A stretch of DNA of 64,000 bases from PWQG01 sp050486205 (lineage in GTDB: Bacteria > Pseudomonadota > Gammaproteobacteria > Pseudomonadales > Pseudohongiellaceae): positions 392,681 to 456,680 of the forward strand of contig JBJHCW010000002.1 in NCBI GenBank assembly GCA_050486205.1, written 5' to 3'. A model generated the notes under the pieces. It searched no databases, had not been told where the DNA came from, and saw only the letters and a list, made by a program, of their open reading frames with translations. Made by a program: the position numbers and the translations under genes. This document shows positions 1-8,977 of this stretch, in pieces; the first letter of the stretch is position 1, and every line of letters starts with the position of its first letter.

Positions 1-429
1 ATACATGGCGGAGATGCCGCGAATCGAATCTGTGGTCAATGTGAACTTGAGTTCGATCTGCGACCCTTGCCGGGCATGGAACTGGATACACTTCGCGAAA
101 CCATCCGACAGCGTGTACGCCCGATAGCCGACAGACACCGTGTACAGTTCGAACTGGTTTCGCTGTTTCCCGGCATCTCTGCATACGCCTGCCCCATTGA
201 CAGCGATCTGGTGAAAACCGCTGAAAAGCTCACCGGCCATCAATCCATTACCGTGGGCTTTGGCACCGAGGCGCCAATGCTGCAGGGAATGGGTATGGAC
301 ACAATTGTGCTCGGCCCTGGCGATATTGCCCAGGCCCACCAGCCTGATGAATACCTAGCGCTGGACCGGGTCACACCCTGCGTGGATCTGCTCAAACGTC
401 TGATCCGCCATTACTGCATTGAAGCCTGA
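1..429 (+). CDS. argE: Acetylornithine deacetylase, C-terminal part (5' end outside window)
   Basis: This enzyme removes the acetyl group from N-acetyl-L-ornithine in arginine biosynthesis and belongs to the cytoplasmic M20 metallopeptidase fold. The frame is open from base 1, so the gene is cut by the window edge and only about 142 residues remain. The visible start reads IHGGDAANRIC followed by ELEFDLRPLPGM, the conserved ArgE stretch before the catalytic-domain return. Later FGTEAPMLQGMG and LGPGDIAQAHQPDEY carry the conserved C-terminal metal-site His. An ATG at 67 is internal, not a start. The stop overlaps the region where argA begins, which suggests an arginine operon. The identification is firm. 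Confidence 0.93.
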   Translation: MHGGDAANRICGQCELEFDLRPLPGMELDTLRETIRQRVRPIADRHRVQFELVSLFPGISAYACPIDSDLVKTAEKLTGHQSITVGFGTEAPMLQGMGMDTIVLGPGDIAQAHQPDEYLALDRVTPCVDLLKRLIRHYCIEA

Positions 430-448
430 TTTACCGTATATTACGCGC

Positions 449-1759
449 ATGGAAGATCTGCCCGCCTACATTGACTGGTTCCGCAACTCGGCCAGCTACA
501 TCAACAAACACCGGAAAAAAGTGTTTGTTGTGCTGCTGCCTGGCGAAGCCATTGCCGATTCCAATTTCAGCAATATCGTGCACGACATCACCTTGCTGCA
601 CAGCCTTGGCGTCAAGCTGGTACTGGTTCACGGTGCCAGGCCGCAGATCAGTGAAGCCATGGAAAGCGCCGGGCAGGATGCCCAGTATCACATGGGGCTG
701 CGGGTTACCGATGCCAGCGCGTTGAAAGTGGTCAAGCAGACCATCGGCAGCCTGGGCATCGAGTTGGAGGCGCAGTTTTCCATGGGGCTGATCAACTCGC
801 CCATGCATGGCGCCGACATTCGTACCAGCCGCGGGAACTACATCACAGCGCGTCCACTGGGCGTGATTGACGGCGTGGATTACGGGCTGACCGGTGTCGT
901 GCGGAAGGTCAACGTCCACGCTATCCAGCAACATCTGGATGAACACAGCATCGTGCTGCTTTCCAATCTGGGATACTCGCCCACTGGCGAAGTATTCAAT
1001 CTGTCAGTCGAGGATGTTGCCACTGAAGTTGCCACCGCCATGAAAGCGGACAAATTGATTGTGTTCATCGCCGGCCAGGGTATTGTTGATCCGGCTGGCA
1101 AGTTACAGAGCACCCTGTCTCCCGGCGCAGCTGACGCATTGCTGGGCGAAATCCGCATGACCGATTACCAGACGGCTGAAGCCTTGCGCGCCGCAATCGG
1201 TGCCTGTCGCCAGCAGGTTTCGCGAAGCCACCTGATCAGCTACAGCCGCAATGGCGCCCTGATCGAGGAGCTGTTTACCCGAAACGGCAGCGGCACACTG
1301 ATCACCAAAGAGCAGTTCGAACATCTGCGCTCTGCCACCATTGATGATGTAGGCGGCATTCTGGAATTGATCAAACCACTGGAAGAGCGGGGCATTCTTG
1401 TGCATCGTTCACGGGAATTGCTGGAAGCAGAAATCGAACACTTCAAAGTGATCGACCTCGAAGGCATGATTGTCGCCTGTGCAGCAATCTATCCGCTTGA
1501 CGAGTCCACTGGCGAAATCTCCTGTATCGCCATACACAATTCCTACCGTGACAGCGGACGCGGCGAACACCTGATGAATGCGCTGGAAGATGAGGCACGT
1601 CGGCTGGGACTGTCCCAGGTCATTGTATTGACCACCCAGACGGCACACTGGTTCATTGAGCGTGGCTTCAGGGAGGTTGCCATCAGTGAACTGCCGATAA
1701 CGAAACAACAGATGTACAACTACCAGCGTAACTCCAAGGTCTTTCAGAAAACCCTGTAA
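449..1759 (+). CDS. argA: Amino-acid N-acetyltransferase (N-acetylglutamate synthase)
   Basis: It acetylates glutamate with acetyl-CoA, the committed step of arginine synthesis. Residues 1 to about 285 form an amino-acid-kinase-like domain (LLPGEAI, LVHGARPQI, NLGYSPTGEVFN) and residues from about 290 a GNAT domain (SCIAIHNSYRDSGRGEHLM, then HWFIERGFRE). Length (about 436 residues) matches the bacterial two-domain ArgA. I chose ATG 449 because the family N-terminus begins close to this point. A TTG at 419, overlapping argE, would add ten residues. Neither start has a clear ribosome binding site. Arginine feedback is expected from the family, not seen here. Confidence 0.93.
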   Translation: MEDLPAYIDWFRNSASYINKHRKKVFVVLLPGEAIADSNFSNIVHDITLLHSLGVKLVLVHGARPQISEAMESAGQDAQYHMGLRVTDASALKVVKQTIGSLGIELEAQFSMGLINSPMHGADIRTSRGNYITARPLGVIDGVDYGLTGVVRKVNVHAIQQHLDEHSIVLLSNLGYSPTGEVFNLSVEDVATEVATAMKADKLIVFIAGQGIVDPAGKLQSTLSPGAADALLGEIRMTDYQTAEALRAAIGACRQQVSRSHLISYSRNGALIEELFTRNGSGTLITKEQFEHLRSATIDDVGGILELIKPLEERGILVHRSRELLEAEIEHFKVIDLEGMIVACAAIYPLDESTGEISCIAIHNSYRDSGRGEHLMNALEDEARRLGLSQVIVLTTQTAHWFIERGFREVAISELPITKQQMYNYQRNSKVFQKTL

Positions 1760-1774
1760 CTGGCGGTGGACCGG

Positions 1775-2605
1775 ATGAAAGCAAACGAAATCATTGATCA
1801 GCTGCTTGAGGACCTGGAGTCCAGCCGACTGGTATTGCCCACGCTGCCGGAAGTGGCGCTGCGGGTTCGTGATGCCGTGGACGACCCCAACGCATCGCTC
1901 GATCGCATCACTCGCATCATCATTACCGATGCGGCGCTCAGTGCGCGCCTCATCCAGATCGCCAACAGTCCTTTGATGCGCGCTTCCCGAAAAATCGAGT
2001 CCATCGAGATGGCAGTCAATTGGCTGGGGCTGAAGTTGGTTCGCGAAATGGTCATGAGCATGGTGATGGAACAGATGTTCCAGGCAACATCTGAGCTGAC
2101 CGATCGAAAATTACGCGAGACCTGGCACCACTCAACCCTGGTGGCAGCCATCAGTCATGCCCTTGCCCTGCAGTATACCCGCCTGTCACCTGAACAGGCC
2201 CTGTTGGCCGGGCTCGTGCACGACATCGGTGTACTGCCGATCCTCAAGAAAGTTGAGGAACATCCACAGTTACTCAATGACGAATCTGCCCTGGACACCA
2301 TTATCGAGGAGTTACACGGAAGAATCGGTCACGCCATTCTTGATGCCTGGCATTTCCCGGAGGAACTGATCGCGGTAGCCATGGGGCATGAGGATCTGCA
2401 TCGTGAGGTTCCGCAAGTCGACATCGTGGATGTTGTTCTGGTGGCAAACCTGCAAAGCCACATCGACACGGACCATCGACTGACGCGGATCAGCTGGCAG
2501 GACATTCCTGCGTTTGACCGGCTGGGTATGAGCCCGGAGCTGAATCTCATTGAAATGGAAGGCACCGCCCAGGAGATCGAGGAAGCACAACGACTGCTTT
2601 CCTGA
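1775..2605 (+). CDS. HDOD domain-containing protein
   Basis: A cytoplasmic protein of about 276 residues made almost entirely of one HDOD domain, an HD-related fold without phosphohydrolase activity, found in bacterial signalling proteins. It opens with the typical LVLPTLPEVALRV stretch and continues DAALSARLIQIANSP and LAGLVHDIGVLPIL, all hallmarks of the family. A GTG at 1766 would add three residues, but ATG 1775 has a G-rich sequence upstream. It starts 15 bases after argA, so it may be co-transcribed, though no functional link to arginine is evident. The partner or signal cannot be told from sequence. Confidence 0.85.
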   Translation: MKANEIIDQLLEDLESSRLVLPTLPEVALRVRDAVDDPNASLDRITRIIITDAALSARLIQIANSPLMRASRKIESIEMAVNWLGLKLVREMVMSMVMEQMFQATSELTDRKLRETWHHSTLVAAISHALALQYTRLSPEQALLAGLVHDIGVLPILKKVEEHPQLLNDESALDTIIEELHGRIGHAILDAWHFPEELIAVAMGHEDLHREVPQVDIVDVVLVANLQSHIDTDHRLTRISWQDIPAFDRLGMSPELNLIEMEGTAQEIEEAQRLLS

Positions 2606-2614
2606 CCGGGCCTG

Positions 2615-2642
2615 GCTGAGCAGCGCCTTCTGTCTGCTCAGC
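2615..2642. terminator. Hairpin between convergent HDOD gene and folA
   Basis: A perfect 9-base stem (GCTGAGCAG at 2615-2623 with its complement at 2634-2642) with a 10-base loop lies between the two convergent genes. The right arm contains the folA stop codon (2638-2640). There is no U-tract, so it may act as a bidirectional or RNA-stabilising structure rather than a classical intrinsic terminator. Confidence 0.5.
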
Positions 2643-3147
2643 GTTCCAGGATAACAAAGCTGTAGTCGTAGGGATTGGGACCGGCAGCGGAAAAGTCCTC
2701 GCGACCGAGTTCGTGCCATCGCTCAATGTCAAACTCGGGGAAAAACGCATCGCCATCCACTTCGGCGTGCACCTGGGTCAGATAGAGTCGCTGCGCCAAA
2801 GGCAGCGCCTGCGCATAGATCTCAGCGCCGCCCATGATGATGGCCTCCTCGCTGCCATCAATGTGGGCCACACTGTCCGCAATCCTTATTGCCGCCTCCA
2901 GGGAATTCACCACTTTCACACCGTCGGGCACCTCATAATCCGGATCACGTGTGATCACAATATTGGTGCGACCAGGCAGTGGCTTGCCAATGGATTCCCA
3001 GGTCTTGCGTCCCATGATGATGGGCTTGCCCATGGTGACGCGTTTGAAGTACCTGAGATCCTCGGACAGATGCCAGGGCAGGGCATTGTTGCGACCAATC
3101 ACCCGGTTGCGCGACATGGCCCATATCATTGCAATGCGCACACTCAT
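2638..3147 (-). CDS. folA: Dihydrofolate reductase
   Basis: Reduces dihydrofolate to tetrahydrofolate with NADPH, regenerating the cofactor consumed by thymidylate synthase. The 169-residue protein has the DHFR signature IWAMSRNRVIGRNNALPWHLSEDL near its N-terminus (quoted in part: NALPWHLSEDL), the catalytic acidic residue in that loop, the NADPH-binding GRKTWESIGKPLPGR, and IMGGAEIYAQALP toward the C-terminus. Its start overlaps the thyA stop by four bases (ATGA), so translation is probably coupled and substrate recycling is built into one operon. Length is normal for the family. Confidence 0.97.
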   Translation of the reverse strand: MSVRIAMIWAMSRNRVIGRNNALPWHLSEDLRYFKRVTMGKPIIMGRKTWESIGKPLPGRTNIVITRDPDYEVPDGVKVVNSLEAAIRIADSVAHIDGSEEAIIMGGAEIYAQALPLAQRLYLTQVHAEVDGDAFFPEFDIERWHELGREDFSAAGPNPYDYSFVILER

Positions 3148-3938
3148 ACCGCAACCGGCGCCTTGATGTGTGGATGAGGTTCGTAACCGGTGATCTCGAA
3201 ATCCTCATATCGGTAGTCAAAAATGCTGCCGGGCCTGCGCTTGATCACCAGCCTGGGCAGCGCACGCGGTTCTCGCGTCAACTGCAACTGCGCCTGATCC
3301 ATGTGATTGCTGTACAGATGGGTATCGCCACCGGTCCAGATGAACTCCCCGGGTTCCAGATCACACTGCTGTGCCATCATATGGGTCAAAAGGGCATAGG
3401 AAGCAATATTGAACGGAACACCCAGAAATGTATCTGCTGATCGCTGATACAGCTGACATGACAGCCGACCATCGGCCACATAGAACTGGAATAGTGTGTG
3501 GCACGGGGGCAGTGCCATCTCGTCCACATAGGCAGGATTGTACGCCACCACCATATGCCGACGCGAATAGGGGTTGCTGCGGATCTGCTGAACAAGCTTG
3601 CTGATCTGGTCCACCGATTCACCATCCTTGCCCGGCCAGCTGCGCCACTGGAACCCGTAGACCGGCCCCAGGTCGCCATTCTCATCGGCCCACTCGTCCC
3701 AGATCGAGACACCATTGTCCTTCAGATAACGGATGTTGGTATCACCGCTGAGAAACCACAACAACTCATAAACAATAGAGCGTATATGCAACTTTTTGGT
3801 GGTGAGCAGGGGAAACCCGGCCTGCAGGTCGAATCGCATCTGATGCCCGAACACCGAGCGCGTGCCGGTACCGGTGCGATCTTCACGCACACTGCCTTCA
3901 TCCATGATGCGTTTGAGCAATTGCAGGTACTGTTGCAT
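3144..3938 (-). CDS. thyA: Thymidylate synthase
   Basis: Methylates dUMP to dTMP using methylene-tetrahydrofolate, in the cytoplasm. The protein is 264 residues, exactly the usual ThyA size. The nucleophile Cys146 lies in MALPPCHTLFQFYV, with the phosphate-binding arginines in YSRRHMV and RTGTGTRSVFG, and the C-terminal IKAPVAV is the closing tail of the active site. It follows lgt by two bases and overlaps folA by four, matching the conserved lgt-thyA(-folA) order. Confidence 0.98.
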   Translation of the reverse strand: MQQYLQLLKRIMDEGSVREDRTGTGTRSVFGHQMRFDLQAGFPLLTTKKLHIRSIVYELLWFLSGDTNIRYLKDNGVSIWDEWADENGDLGPVYGFQWRSWPGKDGESVDQISKLVQQIRSNPYSRRHMVVAYNPAYVDEMALPPCHTLFQFYVADGRLSCQLYQRSADTFLGVPFNIASYALLTHMMAQQCDLEPGEFIWTGGDTHLYSNHMDQAQLQLTREPRALPRLVIKRRPGSIFDYRYEDFEITGYEPHPHIKAPVAV

Positions 3939-3940
3939 GT

Positions 3941-4813
3941 TCAGCGGGTCCCCTGTTCATTCTGTTCTTTCTGTAATTTCTGTTTTTTTCGTGATGCTGA
4001 CGTGGGCTGCGGCTCGGCTTCAGACGGCGACCTGTAAGCCAGATACAACATGAACAGCCCGGCTGCGATCATGGGTACGGACAATAATTGTCCCATTGTG
4101 AGCCATTCAAAGGCAACAAAGCCCAGCCACTCATCCGGCTCACGGAAGAACTCAACGAAGATGCGCTGCGCGCCGTAAACCACACCAAACAGGCCGGCCA
4201 CTGCGTAGCGCGGCCGCGGGCGGGAAGAGAACCACCAGACAATGGCGAACAGCACAACGCCTTCCAGGAACGCCTGATACAGCTGTGACGGGTGACGGGC
4301 CAGATCATCCACATGTGGAAAGACCATGCCGAAGGCCGAATCGGTGGGTCGCCCCCAAAGCTCACCACCAATGAAATTACCAACCCTGCCCGCACCCAGC
4401 CCGAAAGGTACCATCGGTGCCACAAAATCCAGAACGTCAAAGTAGTTGCGTTTGACCTTGCGCGAGTACAGGTAGAAGGCCAGCATCACGCCCAGAATGC
4501 CACCGTGGAATGACATACCGCCCTCCCACACACGCAACAACCAGAGTGGGTCCTGCAGGAACTGACCAAAATTGTAGAACAGCACCGATCCCAGGCGACC
4601 GCCGATCACTGCGCCAATGGCGCCGTAGAAAACCATGTCCGAGACCTGCTCGTCGCTCCAGCGATGGGCTGGTTTGGCTAGCGGGGAAGCGGCCCGGCGA
4701 CGCGCCAGAAACCATGCACCACCAAATGCGATGATGTACATGATGCCGTACCAATGCACGGACAGTGGACCTATGGAAAAGGCCACCGGATCAATCTGCG
4801 GATAGGTGAGCAT
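3941..4813 (-). CDS. lgt: Phosphatidylglycerol-prolipoprotein diacylglyceryl transferase
   Basis: Transfers diacylglycerol from phosphatidylglycerol to the lipobox cysteine of prolipoproteins, the first step of lipoprotein maturation in the inner membrane. The 290-residue protein has several hydrophobic segments and the Lgt motifs HWYGIMYIIAF, GGMSFHGGILG and GRVGNFIGGELWG, which carry the conserved His, Arg and Asn. The last 35 or so residues are charged and Gln/Lys-rich, a cytoplasmic tail of variable type. It sits between ptsP and thyA as in many Gammaproteobacteria. Confidence 0.97.
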   Translation of the reverse strand: MLTYPQIDPVAFSIGPLSVHWYGIMYIIAFGGAWFLARRRAASPLAKPAHRWSDEQVSDMVFYGAIGAVIGGRLGSVLFYNFGQFLQDPLWLLRVWEGGMSFHGGILGVMLAFYLYSRKVKRNYFDVLDFVAPMVPFGLGAGRVGNFIGGELWGRPTDSAFGMVFPHVDDLARHPSQLYQAFLEGVVLFAIVWWFSSRPRPRYAVAGLFGVVYGAQRIFVEFFREPDEWLGFVAFEWLTMGQLLSVPMIAAGLFMLYLAYRSPSEAEPQPTSASRKKQKLQKEQNEQGTR

Positions 4814-4833
4814 GCAACGTTTCCTTACAAGTG

Positions 4834-7107
4834 TCAGTTATGGCGCGAACTCCGCAGCAACCTGTCCACACCTGCACTGTACAGAGCAAGGTCCACTGAG
4901 CTGCGGATGGTCTGTGCATCATCCATGGTCATCACCTGTTCCAGCAACTCACAGGCATCGGCAATGGTGATTGATCGCACCACCGCCTTCACCTTGAGCA
5001 GGGTCGAGGCATTCATGGAAAGGATATCGAAGCCCATGGCCATCAGCAGGACCGCCGCGCCGGGGTCGCCTGCCATTTCCCCGCAGATACTGACGATCTT
5101 GCCTTCCGCGTGCGCATCATTGACCACTTGCTGCAGTGCATGCAGGACTGCCGGATGGAAGGAGCTGTACAGGCTTGCCACTCGGGGATTGTTGCGATCC
5201 ACCGCCAACAGATACTGGGTCAGGTCGTTACTGCCCACGGATACAAAATCAACCATGGAAGCCAGGGTTCGGGCAAGGTACACCGCGGCAGGCACCTCGA
5301 TCATGACACCCACAGGTGGCATCTTCACGTCCAGGCCTTCATCCTGCAGCTCGCGCCAGGCGCGCTTGATGATCTGCAGCGAGCTGGTCACTTCCTGCAC
5401 CGAAGACACCATGGGCAGCATGATCTGCAGGTTGTCCAGCCCTTCGCTGGCGCGGATCATGGCCCGTGCCTGGGCGATGAAAATCTCGGGATGGTCCAGT
5501 GTCACCCGAATGCCACGCCAGCCCAGGAAGGGGTTGGCTTCCTCAATGGGGAAATAGGGCAGCGCCTTGTCGCCACCAATGTCCAGTGTGCGCATGGTGA
5601 CTTTCTTGGGCGCAAAGGCCTCCAGCTGCTCCCGATAGATCTGCGCCTGTTCCTGCTCACTGGGAAAACGGTCACTGAGCAGGAAAGGCACCTCTGTACG
5701 GAACAGGCCGATACCCTCGGCGCCGTGATCAAGCGAGCGCACAACATCACTCATCAGGCCGGTATTCACCCATAATCTGACACGGTGATGGTCGCGGGTT
5801 TCGCTGGGCAGATTGATCAGGCCTTCCAGGCCCCGGATCAGTTGCTCCTCTTCCTTGATGACTTCGTGGTATCGCTCGCGCAGTTTGTCAGACGGGTTGC
5901 TGTACACCACACCGTTGTAGCCATCCACGATCACTTCCCGGCCGTGTAACTTGCGATAGGGCAGGTCGACCACACCCATGACCGTGGGAATGCCCATGGT
6001 GCGGGCCAGAATGGCAACGTGTGAGCTACCCGAACCCTTGACTGAAATCAGCCCCTTGAGCCGTTCGCGAGGCGCCTCCACCAACATTGACGGTACCAGC
6101 TCCTCACCCACCAGCACAGTATTCTCGGGGTATTCGGTGGGCGTCACATCCTGGTCCTGCAAATGGGCCAGTACACGCGAGCAAAGGTCACGGATATCGG
6201 CAGCCCTCTCACGCAGATACGGGTCTTTCATCTGTTCGAAGGTGCGCACGTGGTCCAGCGCCACTTCCGCCAGGGCGCCCTGGGCCCACTGCCCCTCGCG
6301 AATCAGGCTGATGACCTCCTTGCCAAGTGCATCATCGTCGAGCATGCGCAAATAGACATCGAACAGCTCGCGCTCCTCCGGTCGCAGTTGTTTTTCCACC
6401 GAGAAGCCCAGTATGCGCATCTGTTCCCGTACCGCATTCAACGCTTCCTGGAAAAAAGCAATCTCTGCGTCCACATCCGCAATCACCCGGCTGGGTATAT
6501 GGGTCAGGTCAGCCTTGGGTGCGATCACTACAGCCTGGCCCATGGCCACCCCGGACGCACCGGAGACCCCCGGGAAACTGGCGTCCAGCCGGCGCTGGCC
6601 GGAGGGGCTCAGTCCCTGGATGGCACCGGTGGCTTCGGCGGCCGCTATTACACCTGCCAGCTGGGCCGACAGTGTGACCAGGAAAGCTTCTTCACCGGCA
6701 TCGAACAGACGCTGTTCGCTGTGCTGCACCACCAACACACCCAACACCTGGCGATGGTGAATGATGGGGACGCCCAGAAAGGAGCTGTAGGCTTCTTCCC
6801 CGGTTTCAGACAGGTAACGGAAGTTCGGGTGAGACCGGGCATCTTCCAGATTCAGCAACTCGGCGTTGCTGGCCACCAGGCCAACAAGGCCTTCCCCGAC
6901 CTGCAGGCTGACATGGCCGACAGATTCTTTCTTCAGACCTTCCGAGGCCATCAATACATGACAGTTCAGGTCGGCATCCAGCAGGTAAACAGAACACACC
7001 TGGGTATTCATTGCAGCCCGGACACGCGAGACGATCACATCAAGCGCGGACTGCAGATCCCGGGCGGAATTCACCTCCTGTACAATTTCGCGCAACCGTT
7101 CCAGCAT
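4834..7107 (-). CDS. ptsP: Phosphoenolpyruvate-protein phosphotransferase PtsP (enzyme I Ntr)
   Basis: First phosphotransfer protein of the nitrogen PTS, autophosphorylating from PEP and passing phosphate to NPr. The 757-residue protein has an N-terminal GAF domain (about residues 1-160, MLERLREIVQEVNSARD onward), a PEP-utilising N-terminal domain, the phosphohistidine loop KGSGSSHVAILARTMGIP, and a C-terminal TIM-barrel with FLLSDRFPSEQEQ, RTLDIGGDKALPYF and SICGEMAGDP, whose Cys is the catalytic acid. GAF plus EI architecture separates PtsP from the sugar PTS enzyme PtsI. It lies 63 bases downstream of rppH and 20 upstream of lgt. Confidence 0.97.
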   Translation of the reverse strand: MLERLREIVQEVNSARDLQSALDVIVSRVRAAMNTQVCSVYLLDADLNCHVLMASEGLKKESVGHVSLQVGEGLVGLVASNAELLNLEDARSHPNFRYLSETGEEAYSSFLGVPIIHHRQVLGVLVVQHSEQRLFDAGEEAFLVTLSAQLAGVIAAAEATGAIQGLSPSGQRRLDASFPGVSGASGVAMGQAVVIAPKADLTHIPSRVIADVDAEIAFFQEALNAVREQMRILGFSVEKQLRPEERELFDVYLRMLDDDALGKEVISLIREGQWAQGALAEVALDHVRTFEQMKDPYLRERAADIRDLCSRVLAHLQDQDVTPTEYPENTVLVGEELVPSMLVEAPRERLKGLISVKGSGSSHVAILARTMGIPTVMGVVDLPYRKLHGREVIVDGYNGVVYSNPSDKLRERYHEVIKEEEQLIRGLEGLINLPSETRDHHRVRLWVNTGLMSDVVRSLDHGAEGIGLFRTEVPFLLSDRFPSEQEQAQIYREQLEAFAPKKVTMRTLDIGGDKALPYFPIEEANPFLGWRGIRVTLDHPEIFIAQARAMIRASEGLDNLQIMLPMVSSVQEVTSSLQIIKRAWRELQDEGLDVKMPPVGVMIEVPAAVYLARTLASMVDFVSVGSNDLTQYLLAVDRNNPRVASLYSSFHPAVLHALQQVVNDAHAEGKIVSICGEMAGDPGAAVLLMAMGFDILSMNASTLLKVKAVVRSITIADACELLEQVMTMDDAQTIRSSVDLALYSAGVDRLLRSSRHN

Positions 7108-7170
7108 GTCTGTGTTCCATGTACTCGTTTATTATTACTCTGATCATTATCTTACTACCCGCATGGCCCA

Positions 7171-7668
7171 CTAGCTGTTCATCCGGCGAACGTAGCGATT
7201 GAGGGGGCGTATCAGTTCGATCAGTGCACGTCGGTAGACTTCCCGCTTGAAGTCAATCACCTGATCCAGCGGATACCAGAAACTGACCCATTGCCAGTCA
7301 TCGAATTCAGGGGTGTTATTGTCATTGGACAAGGTAATCCGGCTTTCGTCACCTTTCAGGGCCAGCAGGAACCACTTCTGCTTCTGCCCGATGCACACAG
7401 GATTGGAATTGTGCCGGATGAAGTTCTTGGGTAACTGGTAATGCAGCCAGTTGCGTGTGCTGGCCAGAACGTCCACATCCTGCGGCTCAAGGCCGACTTC
7501 TTCCCTGAGCTCTCTGTACATTGCCCGCTGCAGCTTCTCCCCGGAGTGAATGCCGCCCTGGGGGAATTGCCACGCATCCTGCCCGATACGCTTGGCCCAT
7601 AATACCTGACCCTGTCGGTTACAGATGATGATACCGACGTTTGGCCGGAAGCCACGCGCGTCAATCAT
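7171..7668 (-). CDS. rppH: RNA pyrophosphohydrolase (Nudix)
   Basis: Removes pyrophosphate from 5'-triphosphate RNA, which triggers RNase E decay. The Nudix box runs GGIHSGEKLQRAMYRELREE followed by VGL. Other family features are the N-terminal FRPNVGIIICN, AWQFPQGG and QKWFLLAL. The frame stays open to 7752, but ATG 7668 matches the family start (MID.RG.RPNVG) and has GAGGAA nine bases upstream, so I use 165 residues. It heads the rppH-ptsP-lgt-thyA-folA block. Confidence 0.95.
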   Translation of the reverse strand: MIDARGFRPNVGIIICNRQGQVLWAKRIGQDAWQFPQGGIHSGEKLQRAMYRELREEVGLEPQDVDVLASTRNWLHYQLPKNFIRHNSNPVCIGQKQKWFLLALKGDESRITLSNDNNTPEFDDWQWVSFWYPLDQVIDFKREVYRRALIELIRPLNRYVRRMNS

Positions 7669-7779
7669 GTGCAGAGATTCCTCATTGATGTCCTGGCATT
7701 GTTTCACAAATGGCGGAACAGGCTCAAGCCGGTATAATGCCGCCTTTGGCATTACGGGCCTGGGGCACGGGGAAACAAC

Positions 7780-8469
7780 ATGAAACTGGCAATATTCGAT
7801 CTGGACAATACATTACTGGGCGGCGACAGTGACCATGCCTGGGGCGAATTCCTGATCAGTGCAGGCCTTGTCGACGAAAAAACACATCGGGCGCGCAACA
7901 ATGAATTCTATCGGCAGTACCAGGAAGGTGGCCTGGACATCGTCGAATACGCTGCCTTTGCCGCCGGCCCAATTGCCGGCAAGAACCCGAACCTGCTCAA
8001 GGATCTGCATGATCAGTTCATGCGCGACTTTGTCATGCCCATGATGCTGCCGGCGGCGCAGACACTGCTCGCGCGGCATCGCGAAGACGGTGACTATCTG
8101 CTCATCATTACCGCCACCAATCACTTCATCACCGCGCCCATCGCCCGACACCTGGGTGTGGATGAGCTTATTGCCACAGATCTGGAGCAGGTGGATGGCA
8201 TCTATACCGGTCGCCTGCAGGGCATACCGTGCTTTCAGGACGGCAAGGTGAAGCGGCTTACAGCGTGGCTGGAGCAGTACAACACCAACTGCACCAACGT
8301 TGATCTCAGACTGGATATTGGCAACAGCATCTTCTACAGCGATTCGTTCAATGACCTGCCGCTACTGGAACACGCTGCCGAAGCGGTGGCGGTGGACCCG
8401 GACGACACGCTGCGAGAGCAGGCCAGACAGCGCGGCTGGCCGGTGATCAGTCTGCGTGATCCATACTGA
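7780..8469 (+). CDS. HAD-IB family phosphatase
   Basis: A 229-residue phosphoserine-phosphatase-like HAD hydrolase. It shows the nucleophile motif FDLDNTLL at the N-terminus, motif II ITATNHFI near residue 110, and the metal-binding SDSFNDLPLLE near residue 190. Genes of this type adjacent to and divergent from rppH are common in Pseudomonas relatives, where one has been linked to histidinol-phosphate hydrolysis. That substrate is an inference here. The 3' end overlaps the convergent ACT-domain gene by 23 bases. Confidence 0.85.
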   Translation: MKLAIFDLDNTLLGGDSDHAWGEFLISAGLVDEKTHRARNNEFYRQYQEGGLDIVEYAAFAAGPIAGKNPNLLKDLHDQFMRDFVMPMMLPAAQTLLARHREDGDYLLIITATNHFITAPIARHLGVDELIATDLEQVDGIYTGRLQGIPCFQDGKVKRLTAWLEQYNTNCTNVDLRLDIGNSIFYSDSFNDLPLLEHAAEAVAVDPDDTLREQARQRGWPVISLRDPY

Positions 8470-8977
8470 GATCCACGATCAGGTCATCGGCAATCTGCTC
8501 AAGTTCAGCCCGCAGATGCTCCAATGACAGACCCGGCGGGATTCTCAGCACCGCACGGGCGTGAAAAAGTGTCTCCCCTGACATGGGTGCACTGCTGCAA
8601 TCCGTGTCCAGCTGATCGACGTTGATCTGCTGGGCGGCCAGTGCCTGGGATACTTCCCTGACAATACCCGGGCGGTCATTGCCCACAATACTGAGCCGGG
8701 CCAGGCGCACATCGTCCTCGCCACCAACGCCTTGCGCCGGATCCACACGCTCAATGATGATACGCAGGCTGGCAGGTAGCTCGTCCAGTGCGTGGATCAG
8801 CCGGTCTGCCCGGTCATCAGGCACACTGACGCGCAGAATGCCTGCAAATTTGCCAGCCAGATGCGACATATTGCTTTCCAGCCAGTTACCATCGTGATCG
8901 GCAACCGCCTGGGCCAGCGCCTCCACCAGCCCCGGACGGTCATCCCCGATGACCGTCAGCACCAGATACGTGTTCAT
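8447..8977 (-). CDS. Glycine cleavage system regulator GcvR-like protein with two ACT domains
   Basis: A cytoplasmic 176-residue protein composed of two ACT domains, each starting with the GcvR-type pattern (LVLTVIGDDRPGLVEALAQ near residue 5 and LSIVGNDRPGIVREVSQAL near residue 95). In E. coli, GcvR binds GcvA to repress the glycine cleavage operon. A complete gcvTHP operon lies 11 kb away, which supports this role, but no gcvA-like gene is visible. The start overlaps the stop of the upstream sulfite oxidase-type gene by four bases, so the two are probably co-transcribed, an unexpected pairing. Confidence 0.75.
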   Translation of the reverse strand: MNTYLVLTVIGDDRPGLVEALAQAVADHDGNWLESNMSHLAGKFAGILRVSVPDDRADRLIHALDELPASLRIIIERVDPAQGVGGEDDVRLARLSIVGNDRPGIVREVSQALAAQQINVDQLDTDCSSAPMSGETLFHARAVLRIPPGLSLEHLRAELEQIADDLIVDLSMDHAD